Shown in pieces: positions 1 to 12,180 of a DNA stretch of 64,000 bases. Below the pieces are notes generated by a model that did not search any database, had not been told where the DNA came from, and saw only the letters and a list, made by a program, of their open reading frames with translations. The stretch lies in assembly GCA_933228675.1 (NCBI GenBank), contig OW121740.1, positions 131,285,799-131,349,798 on the forward strand, in the 5' to 3' direction. The position numbers were made by a program, and so were the translations under genes. The number at the start of each line of letters is the position of its first letter. Within the stretch, counting starts at the first letter, position 1. The DNA is from Stomorhina lunata (lineage: Eukaryota > Arthropoda > Insecta > Diptera > Rhiniidae).

Positions 1-319
1 AGAAAATAATTTGGAAAAGTAAGAAAATCTACGGAAAAAACTCTCCAAAATTAATAAAGTAAAAGCAAAGACCCTATAAAATAAAGATTTTGCACTTCCA
101 TACATTGATTTGCCGCATGGTCGTTTTGAAAACTCCACAAAAAAGAGAGTATACCGCTTTTACTCAAATTCGGAAACAACTAATGGAGAGGATTATCCAA
201 TCAGAGAAATCTATGTTTGTGCATTTGTGGTTTTCATTGCTCTTTATCCACTTTAATTTCACATTTGACAGAAAAAACTGCATGGAAAGCAAAATCTTTA
301 TATCACATTGTCTTTTTTA
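1..319. other. AT-rich sequence without a recognisable gene
   Basis: Low-complexity AT-rich DNA leading into the degenerate edge of the first minisatellite. A short open frame at 90-320 has no recognisable domain and looks accidental. Confidence 0.6.
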
Positions 320-917
320 AAAGCTTTAGATTTTTTTATAGGTACATATGTTTCTGAAGCCAGTTTGATGAAAAGGCTTTTAATTTTTTAAAAATGTATA
401 ACGTAGACTATAGGAAAATTTAATATGAAAGCTTTAGATGTGAAAACTTAATGTTAAAGCTTTCAAACGAAAGTTTTTTGAAAAAGTTTTAGACTTTTCC
501 ATAGAAGTCTGAGAGCTTTAAACTTGTATTTTTTAAATTTTTAATTTAAAAACTTTATATTATCAATTGGAAAACTTTAGATTTTTGTATCGGTATGTTT
601 TATCTGTAAGCTTTCCACTCTTCTAAATCCAAGTTTAATAGGAAAGTTTTTGAATTTCCTAAAAAAAAGTTTATTGTGAAACCTTAAGACTTTTCTATAC
701 GAAAGCTTTGGACGGAAGATTTTAGCAAAAGTTTTAGATTTTTCCACAAAAGTGGAAATGTAAACTTAAATAAAATTGCCAAACATTTTTTTAAAAGGAT
801 TTATGTGAAAGCTTTAAGCTTTTTTATATTAATTAAAACTATTCTATATAAAAGTTTGTTGTGACAGCAGAAGACATTTCTGTAGAATAGGAAAAGGTTT
901 TTAAATAAAGTATAGAA
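320..917. repeat. Degenerate left edge of 36-bp minisatellite A
   Basis: Fragments of the array A unit recur here with many substitutions and indels: 'gaaagctttaga', 'gttttagacttttcc', 'aaaagtttaaagtg'. This is the decayed flank expected when only the centre of a tandem array is kept uniform by unequal exchange. The boundary is gradual; the first regular unit begins near 918. Confidence 0.7.
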
Positions 918-2090
918 AAGTTTAAAGTGAAAGCTTTGGACTTTTCAATAGAAAAGTTTAAAGTGAAAGCTTTGGACTTTTCTATAGAAAAGTTTAAAGT
1001 AAAAGCTTTGGACTTTTCTATAGAAAAGTTTAAAGTGAAAGCTTTGGACTTTTCTATAGAAAAGTTTAAAGTGAAAGCTTTGGACTTTTCTATAGAAAAG
1101 TTTAAAGTGAAAGCTTTGGACTTTTCTATAGAAAAGTTTAAAGTAAAAGCTTTGGACTTTTCTATAGAAAAGTTTAAAGTGAAAGCTTTGGACTTTTCTA
1201 TAGAAAAGTTTAAAGTGAAAGCTTTGGACTTTTCTATAGAAAAGTTTAAAGTGAAAGCTTTGGACTTTTCTATAGAAAAGTTTAAAGTGAAAGCTTTGGA
1301 CTTTTCTATAGAAAAGTTTAAAGAGAAAGCTTTGGACTTTTCTATAGAAAAGTTAAAAGTGAAAGCTTTGGACTTTTCAATAGAAAAGTTTAAAGTGAAA
1401 GCTTTGGACTTTTCTATAGAAAAGTTTAAAGTGAAAGCTTTGGACATTTCTATAGAAAAGTTTAAAGTGAAATCTTTCAGCAGAAGACATTTCTGTAGAA
1501 TAGGAAAAGGTTTTTAAATAAAGTATAGAAAAGTTTAAAGTGAAAGCTTTGGACTTTTCTATAGAAAAGTTTAAAGTGAAAGCTTTGGACTTTTCTATAG
1601 AAAAGTTTAAAGTGAAAGCTTTGGACTTTTCTATAGAAAAGTTTAAAGTGAAAGCTTTGGACTTTTCTATAGAAAAGTTTAAAGTGAAAGCTTTGGACTT
1701 TTCTATAGAAAAGTTTAAAGTGAAAGCTTTGGACTTTTCAATAGAAAAGTTTAAAGTGAAAGCTTTGGACTTTTCTATAGAAAAGTTTAAAGTAAAAGCT
1801 TTGGACTTTTCTATAGAAAAGTTTAAAGAGAAAGCTTTGGACTTTTCTATAGAAAAGTTAAAAGTGAAAGCTTTGGACTTTTCAATAGAAAAGTTTAAAG
1901 TGAAAGCTTTGGACTTTTCTATAGAAAAGTTTAAAGTGAAAGCTTTGGACTTTTCAATAGAAAAGTTTAAAGTGAAAGCTTTGGACTTTTCTATAGAAAA
2001 GTTTAAAGTGAAAGCTTTGGACATTTCTATAGAAAAGTTTAAAGTGAAATCTTTGGACTTTTCTATAGAAAAGTTTAAAGTGAAAGCTTT
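865..2090 (+). repeat. Higher-order duplication inside array A (865-1477 and 1478-2090)
   Basis: The left-edge phrase 'cagcagaagacatttctg' plus 'aaaggtttttaaataaag' recurs 613 bp later. The same variant units follow in the same order in both blocks: 'aaagagaaagc', then 'agttaaaagtg', then 'ggacatttc'. Their offsets are 505 bp for the first and 577 bp for the last, which differ from 613 by whole 36-bp units. A block of about 16 units was therefore duplicated with its flank, and then gained or lost single units. Confidence 0.85.
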
Positions 2091-2150
2091 GGACTTTTCT
2101 ATAGAAAAGTTTAAAGTGGAAGCTTTGGACTTTTCTATAAAAAAGTTCTA
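918..2150 (+). repeat. Minisatellite A, 36-bp unit, about 33 copies
   Basis: The unit is 36 bp and contains two palindromes, AAAGCTTT and AAACTTTTCTATAGAAAAGT, joined by 'GGACTTTT' and 'AAAGTG'. Copies are nearly identical. Because 36 is divisible by 3 and the unit lacks stops in some frames on both strands, long periodic open frames with a 12-residue period (core DFSIEK) arise; these are by-products. A non-repeat phrase containing 'cagcagaagacatttctg' occurs at 865 and again at 1478, so the locus consists of two tandem blocks. The array ends abruptly near 2150. Confidence 0.95.
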
Positions 2151-3078
2151 TAGAAATGTTTTTCCTTGTCGGCGTTATTTTCTGTGTATTTTAATAAAAC
2201 TAAAAGTTTAATAAAGTTTTTTATTTGATAAAATTCATTACAAACTACTAATTAATAACTGAAAACTGATTTTTCATTACTGTACCTTACAAAATAAATT
2301 AATTTAAATATTGGATATTGTCTGATGACTGTCATAATCTGGCAGACATGAACAGCACAACCAAACGCCTTATACAAATTAATTATTTAATATTGAACAT
2401 AATTGTAATAATCAATTCCACTTTCAATTATTATTTCATATTTGTTAAATTTTTACTCATTATAAGTATTAACAAACGATTCAGAGTTTCATTTTCATTG
2501 GGTGTCTGCAAGTCTATCTATGTCCGTCCGTCTGACTATCCGTTTGTTTATATTAAAAATTTGTAAAGTGCATCATTGTGTCTGTTTCCGCATGTTTTTT
2601 TTTTGCTTTTTGTTTAAACATTTAAAATAATTACATTAATTTTGTTGTGTTATTTTTTCCTTTTAACATAAGTGAAGTATAGTCAGTCCGTCCGTCTGTC
2701 CTATAATCTGTAGCTGCTGCTGTTGCTTTTTGGTTGTTTATTATTTTAAAAATTGTTACCATATAAATGTCTGCCACACCATTAAATCTATTAAACGTTT
2801 TTGTTGTTGCTTTTAATTTTGTATTATTTTCATTTAATTTTGTATTTTCTGTATTAAGTATTTTTCATCATCATGTTCTTCATCATCATTATTGCTGTCG
2901 GTCGTATTAATAAAATGAAATAAATAATGAAAATGTGAAAAATCGTAATAAATATATTGAGTGTTTACTTTATAAATGTTCGAAAACATCAGAAATTATC
3001 CGCTAAAAAAAACTTAAATGGGCAATAAATGTAATAAAAACAGAATTAATGTTTAAAGGTATGAGAACATAAGGACCA
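2151..3078. other. Spacer between arrays A and A'
   Basis: Unique-looking AT-rich DNA with short TCYG-type simple runs ('tgtccgtccgtctg' near 2520, 'cagtccgtccgtctgtc' near 2684) and TTG/TTC runs near 2710-2890. No open frame carries a recognisable domain. It would form the loop if arrays A and A' paired. Confidence 0.6.
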
Positions 3079-5050
3079 AACTTTAAACTTTTCTATAGAA
3101 AAGTCTAAAGCTTTTACTTTAAACTTTTCTATAGAAAAGTCTAAAGCTTTTACTTTAAACTTTTCTATAGAAAAGTCTAAAGCTTTTACTTTAAACTTTT
3201 CTATAGAAAAGTCTAAAGCTTTTACTTTAAACTTTTCTATAGAAAAGTCTAAAGCTTTTACTTTAAACTTTTCTATAGAAAAGTCTAAAGCTTTTACTTT
3301 GAACTTTTCTATAGAAAAGTCTAAAGCTTTTACTTTAAACTTTTCTATAGAAAAGTCTAAAGCTTTTACTTTAAACTTTTCTATAGAAAAGTCTAAAGCT
3401 TTTACTTTAAACTTTTCTATAGAAAAGTCTAAAGCTTTTACTTTAAACTTTTCTATAGAAAAGTCTAAAGCTTTTACTTTAAACTTTTCTATAGAAAAGT
3501 CTAAAGCTTTTACTTTAAACTTTTCTATAGAAAAGTCTAAAGCTTTTACTTTAAACTTTTCTATAGAAAAGTCTAAAGCTTTTACTTTAAACTTTTCTAT
3601 AGAAAAGTCTAAAGCTTTTACTTTAAACTTTTCTATAGAAAAGTCTAAAGCTTTTACTTTAAACTTTTCTATAGAAAAGTCTAAAGCTTTTACTTTAAAC
3701 TTTTCTTTAGAAAAGTCTAAAGCTTTTACTTTAAACTTTTCTATAGAAAAGTCTAAAGCTTTTACTTTAAACTTTTCTATAGAAAAGTCTAAAGCTTTTA
3801 CTTTAAACTTTTCTATAGAAAAGTCTAAAGCTTTTACTTTAAACTTTTCTATAGAAAAGTCTAAAGCTTTTACTTTAAACTTTTCTATAGAAAAGTCTAA
3901 AGCTTTTACTTTAAACTTTTCTATAGAAAAGTCTAAAGCTTTTACTTTAAACTTTTCTATAGAAAAGTCTAAAGCTTTTACTTTAAACTTTTCTATAGAA
4001 AAGTCTAAAGCTTTTACTTTAAACTTTTCTATAGAAAAGTCTAAAGCTTTTACTTTAAACTTTTCTATAGAAAAGTCTAAAGCTTTTACTTTAAACTTTT
4101 CTATAGAAAAGTCTAAAGCTTTTACTTTAAACTTTTCTATAGAAAAGTCTAAAGCTTTTACTTTAAACTTTTCTATAGAAAAGTCTAAAGCTTTTACTTT
4201 AAACTTTTCTATAGAAAAGTCTAAAGCTTTTACTTTAAACTTTTCTATAGAAAAGTCTAAAGCTTTTACTTTAAACTTTTCTATAGAAAAGTCTAAAGCT
4301 TTTACTTTAAACTTTTCTATAGAAAAGTCTAAAGCTTTTACTTTAAACTTTTCTATAGAAAAGTCTAAAGCTTTTACTTTAAACTTTTCTATAGAAAAGT
4401 CTAAAGCTTTTACTTTAAACTTTTCTATAGAAAAGTCTAAAGCTTTTACTTTAAACTTTTCTATAGAAAAGGCTAAAGCTTTTACTTTAAACTTTTCTAT
4501 AGAAAAGTCTAAAGCTTTTACTTTAAACTTTTCTATAGAAAACTTTAAACTTTTCTATAGAAAAGTCTAAAGCTTTTACTTTAAACTTTTCTATAGAAAA
4601 GTCTAAAGCTTTTACTTTAAACTTTTCTATAGAAAAGTCTAAAGCTTTTACTTTAAACTTTTCTATAGAAAAGTCTAAAGCTTTTACTTTAAACTTTTCT
4701 ATAGAAAAGTCTAAAGCTTTTACTTTAAACTTTTCTATAGAAAAGTCTAAAGCTTTTACTTTAAACTTTTCTATAGAAAAGTCTAAAGCTTTTACTTCAA
4801 ACTTTTCTATAGAAAAGTCCAAAGCTTTTACTTTAAACTTTTCTATAGAAAAGTCCAAAGCTTTTACTTTAAACTTTTCTATAGAAAAGTCTAAAATTTT
4901 TACTTTAAACTTTTCTATAGAAAAGTCTAAAGCTTTCACTTTAAAATTTTCTATAGAAAAGTCTAAAGATTTTACTTTAAACTTTTCTATAGAAAAGTCT
5001 AAAGCTTTTACTTTAAACTTTTCTATAGAAAAGTCTAAAGCTTCTACTTT
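3079..5050 (-). repeat. Minisatellite A', inverted 36-bp array, about 55 copies
   Basis: This is the reverse complement of the array A unit: AAAGCTTTTACTTTAAAC followed by TTTTCTATAGAAAAGTCT on the plus strand. Copies are highly uniform from the first unit at 3079, with no decayed left edge. One partial unit sits at about 4541-4560. Variants with 'aaaagtcc' appear only near 4819-4860, matching the GGAC form that dominates array A. Open frames of 423 residues (plus strand) and 185 residues (minus strand) lie in it and are periodic by-products. Each unit carries a HindIII-type AAGCTT. Confidence 0.95.
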
Positions 5051-5300
5051 CCAATAGAAAAGTTTAAAGTAAAAGCTCATACTTATCTACAGAAGAGTTT
5101 AAGCTTTAAGTGAAAGCTTTAATTTTTTTTACAAAAGTTTTAAGTAAGTACTTTTGACTTTTCTTAAGTAAAAGCTTAACACTTTTTTTATAGATGAGTT
5201 TAAATTAGAGCTTTCGAATTTTTTACGAAAAAATTTAAGCAAAAGTTTTAGACTTTTAAGTTAAAGCTTTAGATTTTCTATAGGAAAGTTTAAGGAGAAA
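5051..5300 (+). repeat. Degenerate tail of the 36-bp family, orientation switched back to plus
   Basis: At about 5050 the array switches from the A' orientation ('tctaaagcttctacttt') to the A orientation ('aatagaaaagtttaaagtaa'). The remaining ~250 bp hold decayed units such as 'aagtgaaagcttt' and 'gttttagacttttaag'. The strand switch marks a rearrangement junction. Confidence 0.75.
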
Positions 5301-6904
5301 AGTTATTATGAAAATGTACATGAATGAATTCATATCTTTAAATACCTGACATTCTGTTGATTCTTTTCAATTTGATATTGGTAGAACTATTTGTTGCTAT
5401 GAACATATGTATGTTCGTAGATTGTCTGCAAATGGTTTAATGTATTTTATTATACTTGCTGAACGTGGTACAAACTACACCCAAAAAATTATTACGTTAA
5501 TATTTGGTATCCGGGTCAATCCAAAAATAAACTTAGATCGATTTAAAAGTACTATATCGAAACAGATTTCCTAGAACCTTCTCCTGACTAGTTAGGACGT
5601 ATTAAGAAGTATTTTACTTTTGCTATATGGAATTTAGCAAAGTTACAGGAAGAATCAGGAGTTTCCATTTGCTTTCCGAATTTCATCAGGCGGTATCGTA
5701 AATTCAACTGAAACCTATTCCTTTTGGAGTGTTAGCTATTTCCGTAAGTGGTTTATGTAGGAGCTATTGACTAATGTGAACCGACCGATTTCGCCCAATT
5801 TTAATTTTTGCACTAGCCCGTTCAGCCCTGATCATGTTTTTGTTAAGAAGATTTCTCAGGTTAAACAATAGATATGCTCTCTTATAACCAACAAAAATTA
5901 AATTTCAGAGGGTAAGTGGGAGTTTTTTTTTGATCCAAATCCAAATCAAATGTCAGTCCATGTTAATAGTAATAGTTCAATAGAAACTAATTCTTTGAGT
6001 GTATGTACTAAATACTTAGTACATTCTGATATTGCTATTACTATATTGTTGCTATTGCTGTTGTTATTTAGTATTTCGTATTTGTTGCAGTTGTATGTTA
6101 TTTTACGCACATTAATGGTTTTTCGAGTTAATGGCGTGTGGCATGTTGCGACTCATCGTTTAGCAGTGGTTGGTTATTATTTGTTTATTTATACAATGTA
6201 TGTATAATTTAATAGAAGAATATACAGAAATTCAAACAGTAAAAGATCTAATGCCAGATAGCGTTAATAGAATAATATTTGTTTCGGCGAACATGAAACT
6301 AAATCACTTAATTTTTGATTATTTTGATTATTTTGTATGTAACTATCTCTAAAGGTGAATAAAAATATCTTGAAAATAGTTTCCGATTCTGGAAGCCTTT
6401 ACTGTACTTACATAAATATGTATATGTATGTTTAATTTTAAGTGCAGCATTGGTAGTTTTCAACATGATTTTCATCATAAATTCATACACACACAGACTT
6501 TTGCTACAGAATTTTAACTTTTAAACATTTTATCCCATTATATAATTTTTATACATTTTATCTTTCACTTGTGTGAGTAATTTTTAATACAACAAAAATT
6601 AATTATAAACATTTAAAAGATCATATATTACAAAGTTCATATAATTAAATGCATTTATAATGTATTCACTTAAAATTATATTTTAATACATTTGCGGATA
6701 CATATACACACATATGGTGATATTTTTGAATATTGATTTAAAAAAAATTGCAAAAAATTAAAAAAAAGTATTCAAAATTTGTATATGGATTCAAAATAAA
6801 ATTTTTGAACACCTTCTGAAGCTCACCTTCTTCAAATTCGATGAAATTTTCTGTAAACATTCCTTAAGCTCACATAATTCTTAAAGTTCTTGAATTTTAT
6901 ATTC
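5301..6904. other. AT-rich intergenic DNA, faint interspersed-repeat traces
   Basis: No gene is recognisable. At about 5740-5810 the phrases 'ggagctattgactaatgtg' and 'accgatttcgcccaat' resemble the body of the DINE-1-like elements found later, suggesting an old fragment. The open frames at 5950-6207 and 6170-6352 encode AT-driven hydrophobic peptides with no family features. 6740-6904 is the decayed lead-in to array B. Confidence 0.5.
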
Positions 6905-8795
6905 GCTTTGGTTCACAGTTTCTATAAAAAATGTTGGTATCAAAAATTTTTATAAAAAATGTTGATATCAAAAATTTTCTATAAAAAAAATTGATATCAA
7001 AAACTTTCTATAAAAAAATTTGATATCAAAAATTTTCTATAAAAAAATTTGATATCAAAAATTTTCTATAAAAGATTCGATATCAAAAATTTTCTATCAA
7101 CAAATTTCATATCAAATATTTTCTATAAAAAATTTTGATATCAAAAATTTTCTATAAAAAAATTTCATATCAAATATTTTCTATAAAAATTTTTGAAATC
7201 AAAAATTTTTTATAAAAAATTTCATATGAGATATTTTCTATAAATTTTTTTTTTTGATTTCAAAAATTTTAAAATTGAAAATTTTTTTATACAAAATTTT
7301 GACGTCAAAAATTTTCCTAAATAAATTTCATATCAAAAATTTTCTATAAAACTTTTTGATATCAAAAACTTTCTATAAAAATTTTGATATCAAAAACTTT
7401 CTATAAAAATTTTGATATCAAAAACTTTCTATAAAAATTTTGATATCAAAAATTTTATATAAAAATTTTGATATCAAAAATTTTCTATAAAAAATTTTGA
7501 TATCAAAAAAATTTGATATCAAAAATTTTGATATCAAAAATTTTTTATAAAAAATTTTGATATCAAAAATTTTTTTGATTTCAAAAATTTTCTATCAAAA
7601 ATTTTGATATTAAAAATTTTCTATAAAAATTTTTAATATCAAAAATTTTCTATAAAAAATTTTGATATCAAAAATTTTCTACAAAAAAATTTGAATAAAA
7701 AATTTTCTATAAAAAAATTTGAATAAAAAATGTTGATATTGGAAATTTTCTATAAAAAATGTTGATATCGAAAATTTTCTATAATAAATTTTGATATCGA
7801 AAATTTTCTATAATAAATTTTGATATCGAAAATTTTCTATAATAAATTTTGATATCAAAAATTTTCTATAAAAATTTTGATATCAAAAATTTTCTATAAA
7901 AAGTTTGATATCAAAAATTTTCTATAAAAATTTTGATATCAAAAATTTTCTATAAAAATTTTGATATCAAAAATTTTCTATAAAAATTTTGATATCAAAA
8001 ATTTTCTATAAAAATTTTGATATCAAAAATTTTCTATAAAAATTTTGATATCAAACATTTTCTATAAAAATTTTGATATCAAAAATTTTCTATAAAAATT
8101 TTGATATCAAAAATTTTCTATAAAAATTTTGATATCAAAAATTTTCTATAAAAATTTTGATATCAAAAATTTTCTATAAAAATTTTGATATCAAAAATTT
8201 TCTGTAAAAATTTTGATATCAAAGATTTTCTATAAAAATTTTGATATCAAAGATTTTCTATAAAAATTTTGATATCAAAAATTTTCTACAAAAATTTTGA
8301 TATCAAAAATTTTCTATAAAAATTTTGATATCAAAAATTTTCTATAAAAATGTTTAAAATCAAATATTTTCTAAAAAAAATTTTGACATCAAAAATTTTC
8401 TATAAAAATTTTTGATATCAAAAATTTTCTTTAAAAAATAATTATATCAAAAATTTTCTACAAAAAATTTTGATATCAAAAATTTTTTATAAAAAATTTT
8501 GATATCAAAAATTTTTTATAAAAAATTTTAATATCAAAAATTTTCTATAAAAAATTTGAATAAAAAATGTTGATATTGGAAATTTTCTATAAAAAATGTT
8601 GATATCGAAAATTTTCTATAATAAATTTTGATATCGAAAATTTTCTATAATAAATTTTGATATCAAAAATTTTCTAAAAAAAAATCTTGATATCAAAAAT
8701 TTTCTATAAAAAGTTTTGATATCAAAAATTTTCTTTAAGAAATTTTGAAATTTTCTATAAAAAATTTGATATCGAAAGTTTTCTTAAAAAAAATT
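6905..8795 (+). repeat. Minisatellite B, 28-bp unit, about 65 copies
   Basis: Successive CTATA motifs are 28 bp apart in the regular part (about 7840-8340). The unit contains three palindromic pieces: AAAATTTT, GATATC and a CTATA core in 'ttttctataaaaatttt'. Both ends are degenerate, with variants such as 'gttgatattgg' and 'tctataataaattttg'. GATATC recurs in most units, so EcoRV would give a 28-bp ladder. Confidence 0.93.
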
Positions 8796-9880
8796 AGTAG
8801 TCTATTAGGGTATTTTTGTGATTTTTCTATGTAAACCTAAGTTTAAGAACATATTATAAACTTTTACGTAGATTTAATGGAAAATCATATTTATCTAATA
8901 TAAAAGTATATAATTGAGTAATTCATCTCAATTTCTGTTAGATATTTTCTTACAAATTTTTTTTGTTTTATAGTTATTAGTCTCCTGGATGTTTAAAAGA
9001 AAAGCCATTCAACCAGTTGTAATGAGTTATTTTTATTGTTTTTATTGCTGTCGCTCAAGGGGTGTTCCTGTGCCACAGAATAATTACATATTGTTGTTGT
9101 TGTTGTTGTTTGTGTCTTTTGTATAATACTAAACTCTGGTATGCGCTGAAACACTGACTGTCTGTCTCTTCGTCTCTGTATCTGTCTGCGGCATGTATCT
9201 ATGTTTATATCTCTACTTTAGACAATCATACAAATAGTTGGGGTTTGGCCCTATCTCAACCGCTGCCACATCATACCGTTGCCGCACAAGCATTTCAAAG
9301 TCTCACTGTTGTCAGTTGGTTAACAATTGCTATTTGAAATATTTATAGACAGTATGTGGGCAATTGTTACGAGTATTATTTCAATTATAATTTATAATTG
9401 AATCAAATGAAATGAAATCATAGAGAATTAAGCATTTAAGAAGCATGTTTCTTATTCTATTACTTATTTCTTTTTTTTTTCTTATTTTCGTATTTTATTA
9501 TTTATTTCTAAGTAGTTTTATTGCTTTTATGGTCATAACTTGTTTGAAAATGGCTTTTCATGCCGAGAATGCTGAGTCTTAATAGAGATTATACTTGAAG
9601 AGGGATTAATGTACATTTTAGATAGTGGAGTTAATGGAAAATTAATTTATACTTTTATATATATATTTTTTTTTGATTCCATGTACAAATGCACAGCACG
9701 AAGCAAGTAAAGCATTTACTGAAAAATGTTAGAAAAACTTGAAAACATTTAAGTGGTTCAAAAGAGGGCTACACAAGGGCAACGTTAAAATGGTTAAGAA
9801 TAAAAAAGAAGAATAAAAATTATTTAACGATTCATAAAATTATCAAAGGCTTATAGTAGAAATTTTGTATTAAAAATTTA
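8796..9880. other. AT-rich DNA with a TTG microsatellite
   Basis: No gene is recognised. A short (TTG)n run lies at about 9092-9111, and 9140-9200 is rich in TCTG-type simple sequence. The rest is unremarkable AT-rich DNA. Confidence 0.5.
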
Positions 9881-10028
9881 CCCCCTAATTCATAAACGAA
9901 TAATTAAGTTATAAAAGCTTTATAATAGGAAAATTTGATTTATAAGCTTGTCATGTAAGCATTTGTTGTTTATGAATAATGGGGTTAACTTATAAGCAAG
10001 CTTTATTTTTTGTTTATGAATTAGGGGG
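9881..10028. mobile_element. 148-bp PIF/Harbinger-like MITE with TTA target duplication
   Basis: Perfect 17-bp terminal inverted repeats CCCCCTAATTCATAAAC (9881-9897) and GTTTATGAATTAGGGGG (10012-10028) bound the element. The three bases directly outside each end are TTA, a 3-bp target duplication typical of PIF/Harbinger elements. A second, weaker inner copy of the end ('gtttatgaataatgggg') lies near 9968. It has no coding capacity. The superfamily call rests on the duplication length and target. Confidence 0.75.
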
Positions 10029-11632
10029 TTAATATAAAAATTATAAATATACAACTTTTATAAATCGAAAAAATGTTCGAAATTTTATATCCAAAAATTT
10101 ATATACCAAAAAATATTCTATACAAAATTTTTTTTTTTTTTAAATTTTCAATACCAAAATTTTTACAAAGAAAAATGTTCTATGCAAAAATCTTAAGTCT
10201 TTTCTATTCAAATTTTCTCTACAAAAATTTTTAACGAATAATTAGTTTTCTTTAAAAATATGTTTATTTCGAGTAAGATTTTTGTTTCTCCCGTATTTTA
10301 CCCATTCCCGTCCAGTTCATTACATATGATGCACAGTCGTTTAATTTATGCATCACATGTGATTCACGAAAGATTTGTTTTTTCAAAGTTTATGTTTTAA
10401 TGAACGTGTGAGAATCAATGAACTAAACGTGTGGAGATGCCAATGTGTCATGTCATTCATGCTAACTCTTCTACTTTAGAAGTTTTAGAGAAATGAACGT
10501 ACGGCGTAACATTATTTTTGTATGAAGACTGGCAAAGGTTAAGGACACATAAAAATATAGGTTTTAAAACTCATCGACTTCTCATCGAATCTCTTCCTAA
10601 ATTGATCTTTATAAAGAGAAATCAAAGCAGTCTAGAGAAAAATATTTCTTTTAAGCTTCCTAACATCTCTGCAGCCATAAATAGAGCGACTAAATGACTA
10701 AGGTACCACAGAATATGCGATGAAGATGTTATTTTTTTGTATTGACAGTCTGGACGTTATAAAATCCGACTTCTGTTCTTAATCGTGAATGCCTTGTATG
10801 TCTAAATTAGAGGTGAGACATTTTTTTAAGAACATAACTGCGGATAATCTTAACATATATCCTGTCCTTCTTAGTTAATAGGCTTCCGATAGGCTTCAAT
10901 TTGTAAATTGTAAATATGGCTATTTCTTTACCGACCTGATGAGACTATCTGGATCATGTTAAGAACTGATAGTCGATCATCTACACTTAATTTTCGAGAT
11001 ATCGATTTTTTTAAATTTGTCAACAAAATTATCTTAAAGATGTATTTACAATGGTTTAAATCTGCCTAGTAGTTTTTGAGATATCGCTAAAGATTTAACA
11101 AAAAAAAAATTTCTTTTTCAAATCATAAAAAAAATTTTAACATAAAAATCAAAAAGAAAAGTTAAGAATTTTTAACTATATCTCAAATACTAGAGCCAAT
11201 GGAGAAAAATGGAGATCAGATTTGAAATCAGGTATCTTAAATTAGTAAAAAACGATATAAATATACCTATCAGCACGCAAAAATTTTAGTTTTCTTTAGC
11301 TGTGTAATCAGAGTATTGACTTTAGTAAATGTTGTCATAACGTTGGGAAAGAAGAGGGGCTTATCCACCTCCAAATGTCATCATCTGGTTAAAATTTTTC
11401 TGTACCTTATATCTGAGCTTTTAAACACTAACTTTCGTAGAATGTATGTGAGTACTAGAATATCCTTGCGGAAAAATAAGTGCATTATATATAGAGCACT
11501 AGTGACGCTGCCACCCGCTACCCAATCCGCTCGATATAAAAAAAATTTGCGTGAACAATTTCTTGATACAATATTTTTTATTTGACCGCAGCTCTTATAC
11601 AAGATCTCTGTTACCTTAAATGGCAAAAAAGT
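10029..11632. other. Non-coding AT-rich DNA; decayed minisatellite at 10040-10240
   Basis: 10040-10240 has scattered 'ttctatacaaaatttt' and 'ttctatgcaaaa' motifs, a decayed relative of array B. 10990-11260 carries 'gagatatcg' phrases like those in the tandem repeat at 43.6-44.7 kb. The opposing open frames at 11316-11585 and 11381-11626 have no recognisable domain. Confidence 0.45.
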
Positions 11633-12180
11633 CCAAATGGGAAGAATTTAAAACTACAATTCGAGATGTTATTGGACTGAATCATAATACGATCATACTT
11701 AATCCTTTGAATTATAATATGATAATAAATCGTAATATTAACACTCCTAATTATAATTGTATCTACTGATATCATCATTATATCAAGTTAATTAAATCCA
11801 ATCATAAAATGACCACAAAAGTTACTGACTTTTTAATTTCAAAAGTTCAAATGGGAAGAATTTAAAACGATAATCCGGGATGTTATTGGACTGAATCATA
11901 ATATGATCATACTTAAGTCTTCGAATTATAGTATGATCATAATGAATTGTTATATAATCACACCAAATCGGAAGAATTTAAAACGATAATCCGAGATGTT
12001 ATTGGACTGAGTCATAATATGATCATACTTAAGCCTTCGAATTATAGTATGATCATAATGAATTGTTATATAATCATACCTAACTATAATTGTATCTATT
12101 GATGTCATTCATTATCTTAATAAAATTTAGTCCAATCATAAAATGATCACAAGTTTTCATACTTTAACCTCAACTAATCA
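11633..12180. repeat. Local duplication cluster rich in TATGATCATA palindromes
   Basis: The phrase 'gaagaatttaaaac' starts at 11641, 11855 and 11971 and is followed each time by 'gagatgttattggactga' or a close variant. The last two copies form a tandem repeat of about 116 bp. Each carries perfect 10-bp TATGATCATA palindromes (11902, 11932, 12018, 12048). Outer flanks with 'ccaatcataaaatga' also recur (about 11800 and 12130), so an older unit of ~0.5 kb was also duplicated. Function unknown. Confidence 0.75.

Noticed and set aside
3299..4570. 423-codon open frame with a 12-residue period (also 839-2211 and 4523-5080, both strands)
   Set aside because: The 36-bp unit is a multiple of three and lacks stops, so long frames open on both strands at once. 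The frames start inside the array, have no independent start context and exist only because of the repeat.
5950..6207. Small membrane-protein-like frame
   Set aside because: Runs of L and I come from a TTG/TTA-rich stretch. No signal, domain or repeat support.
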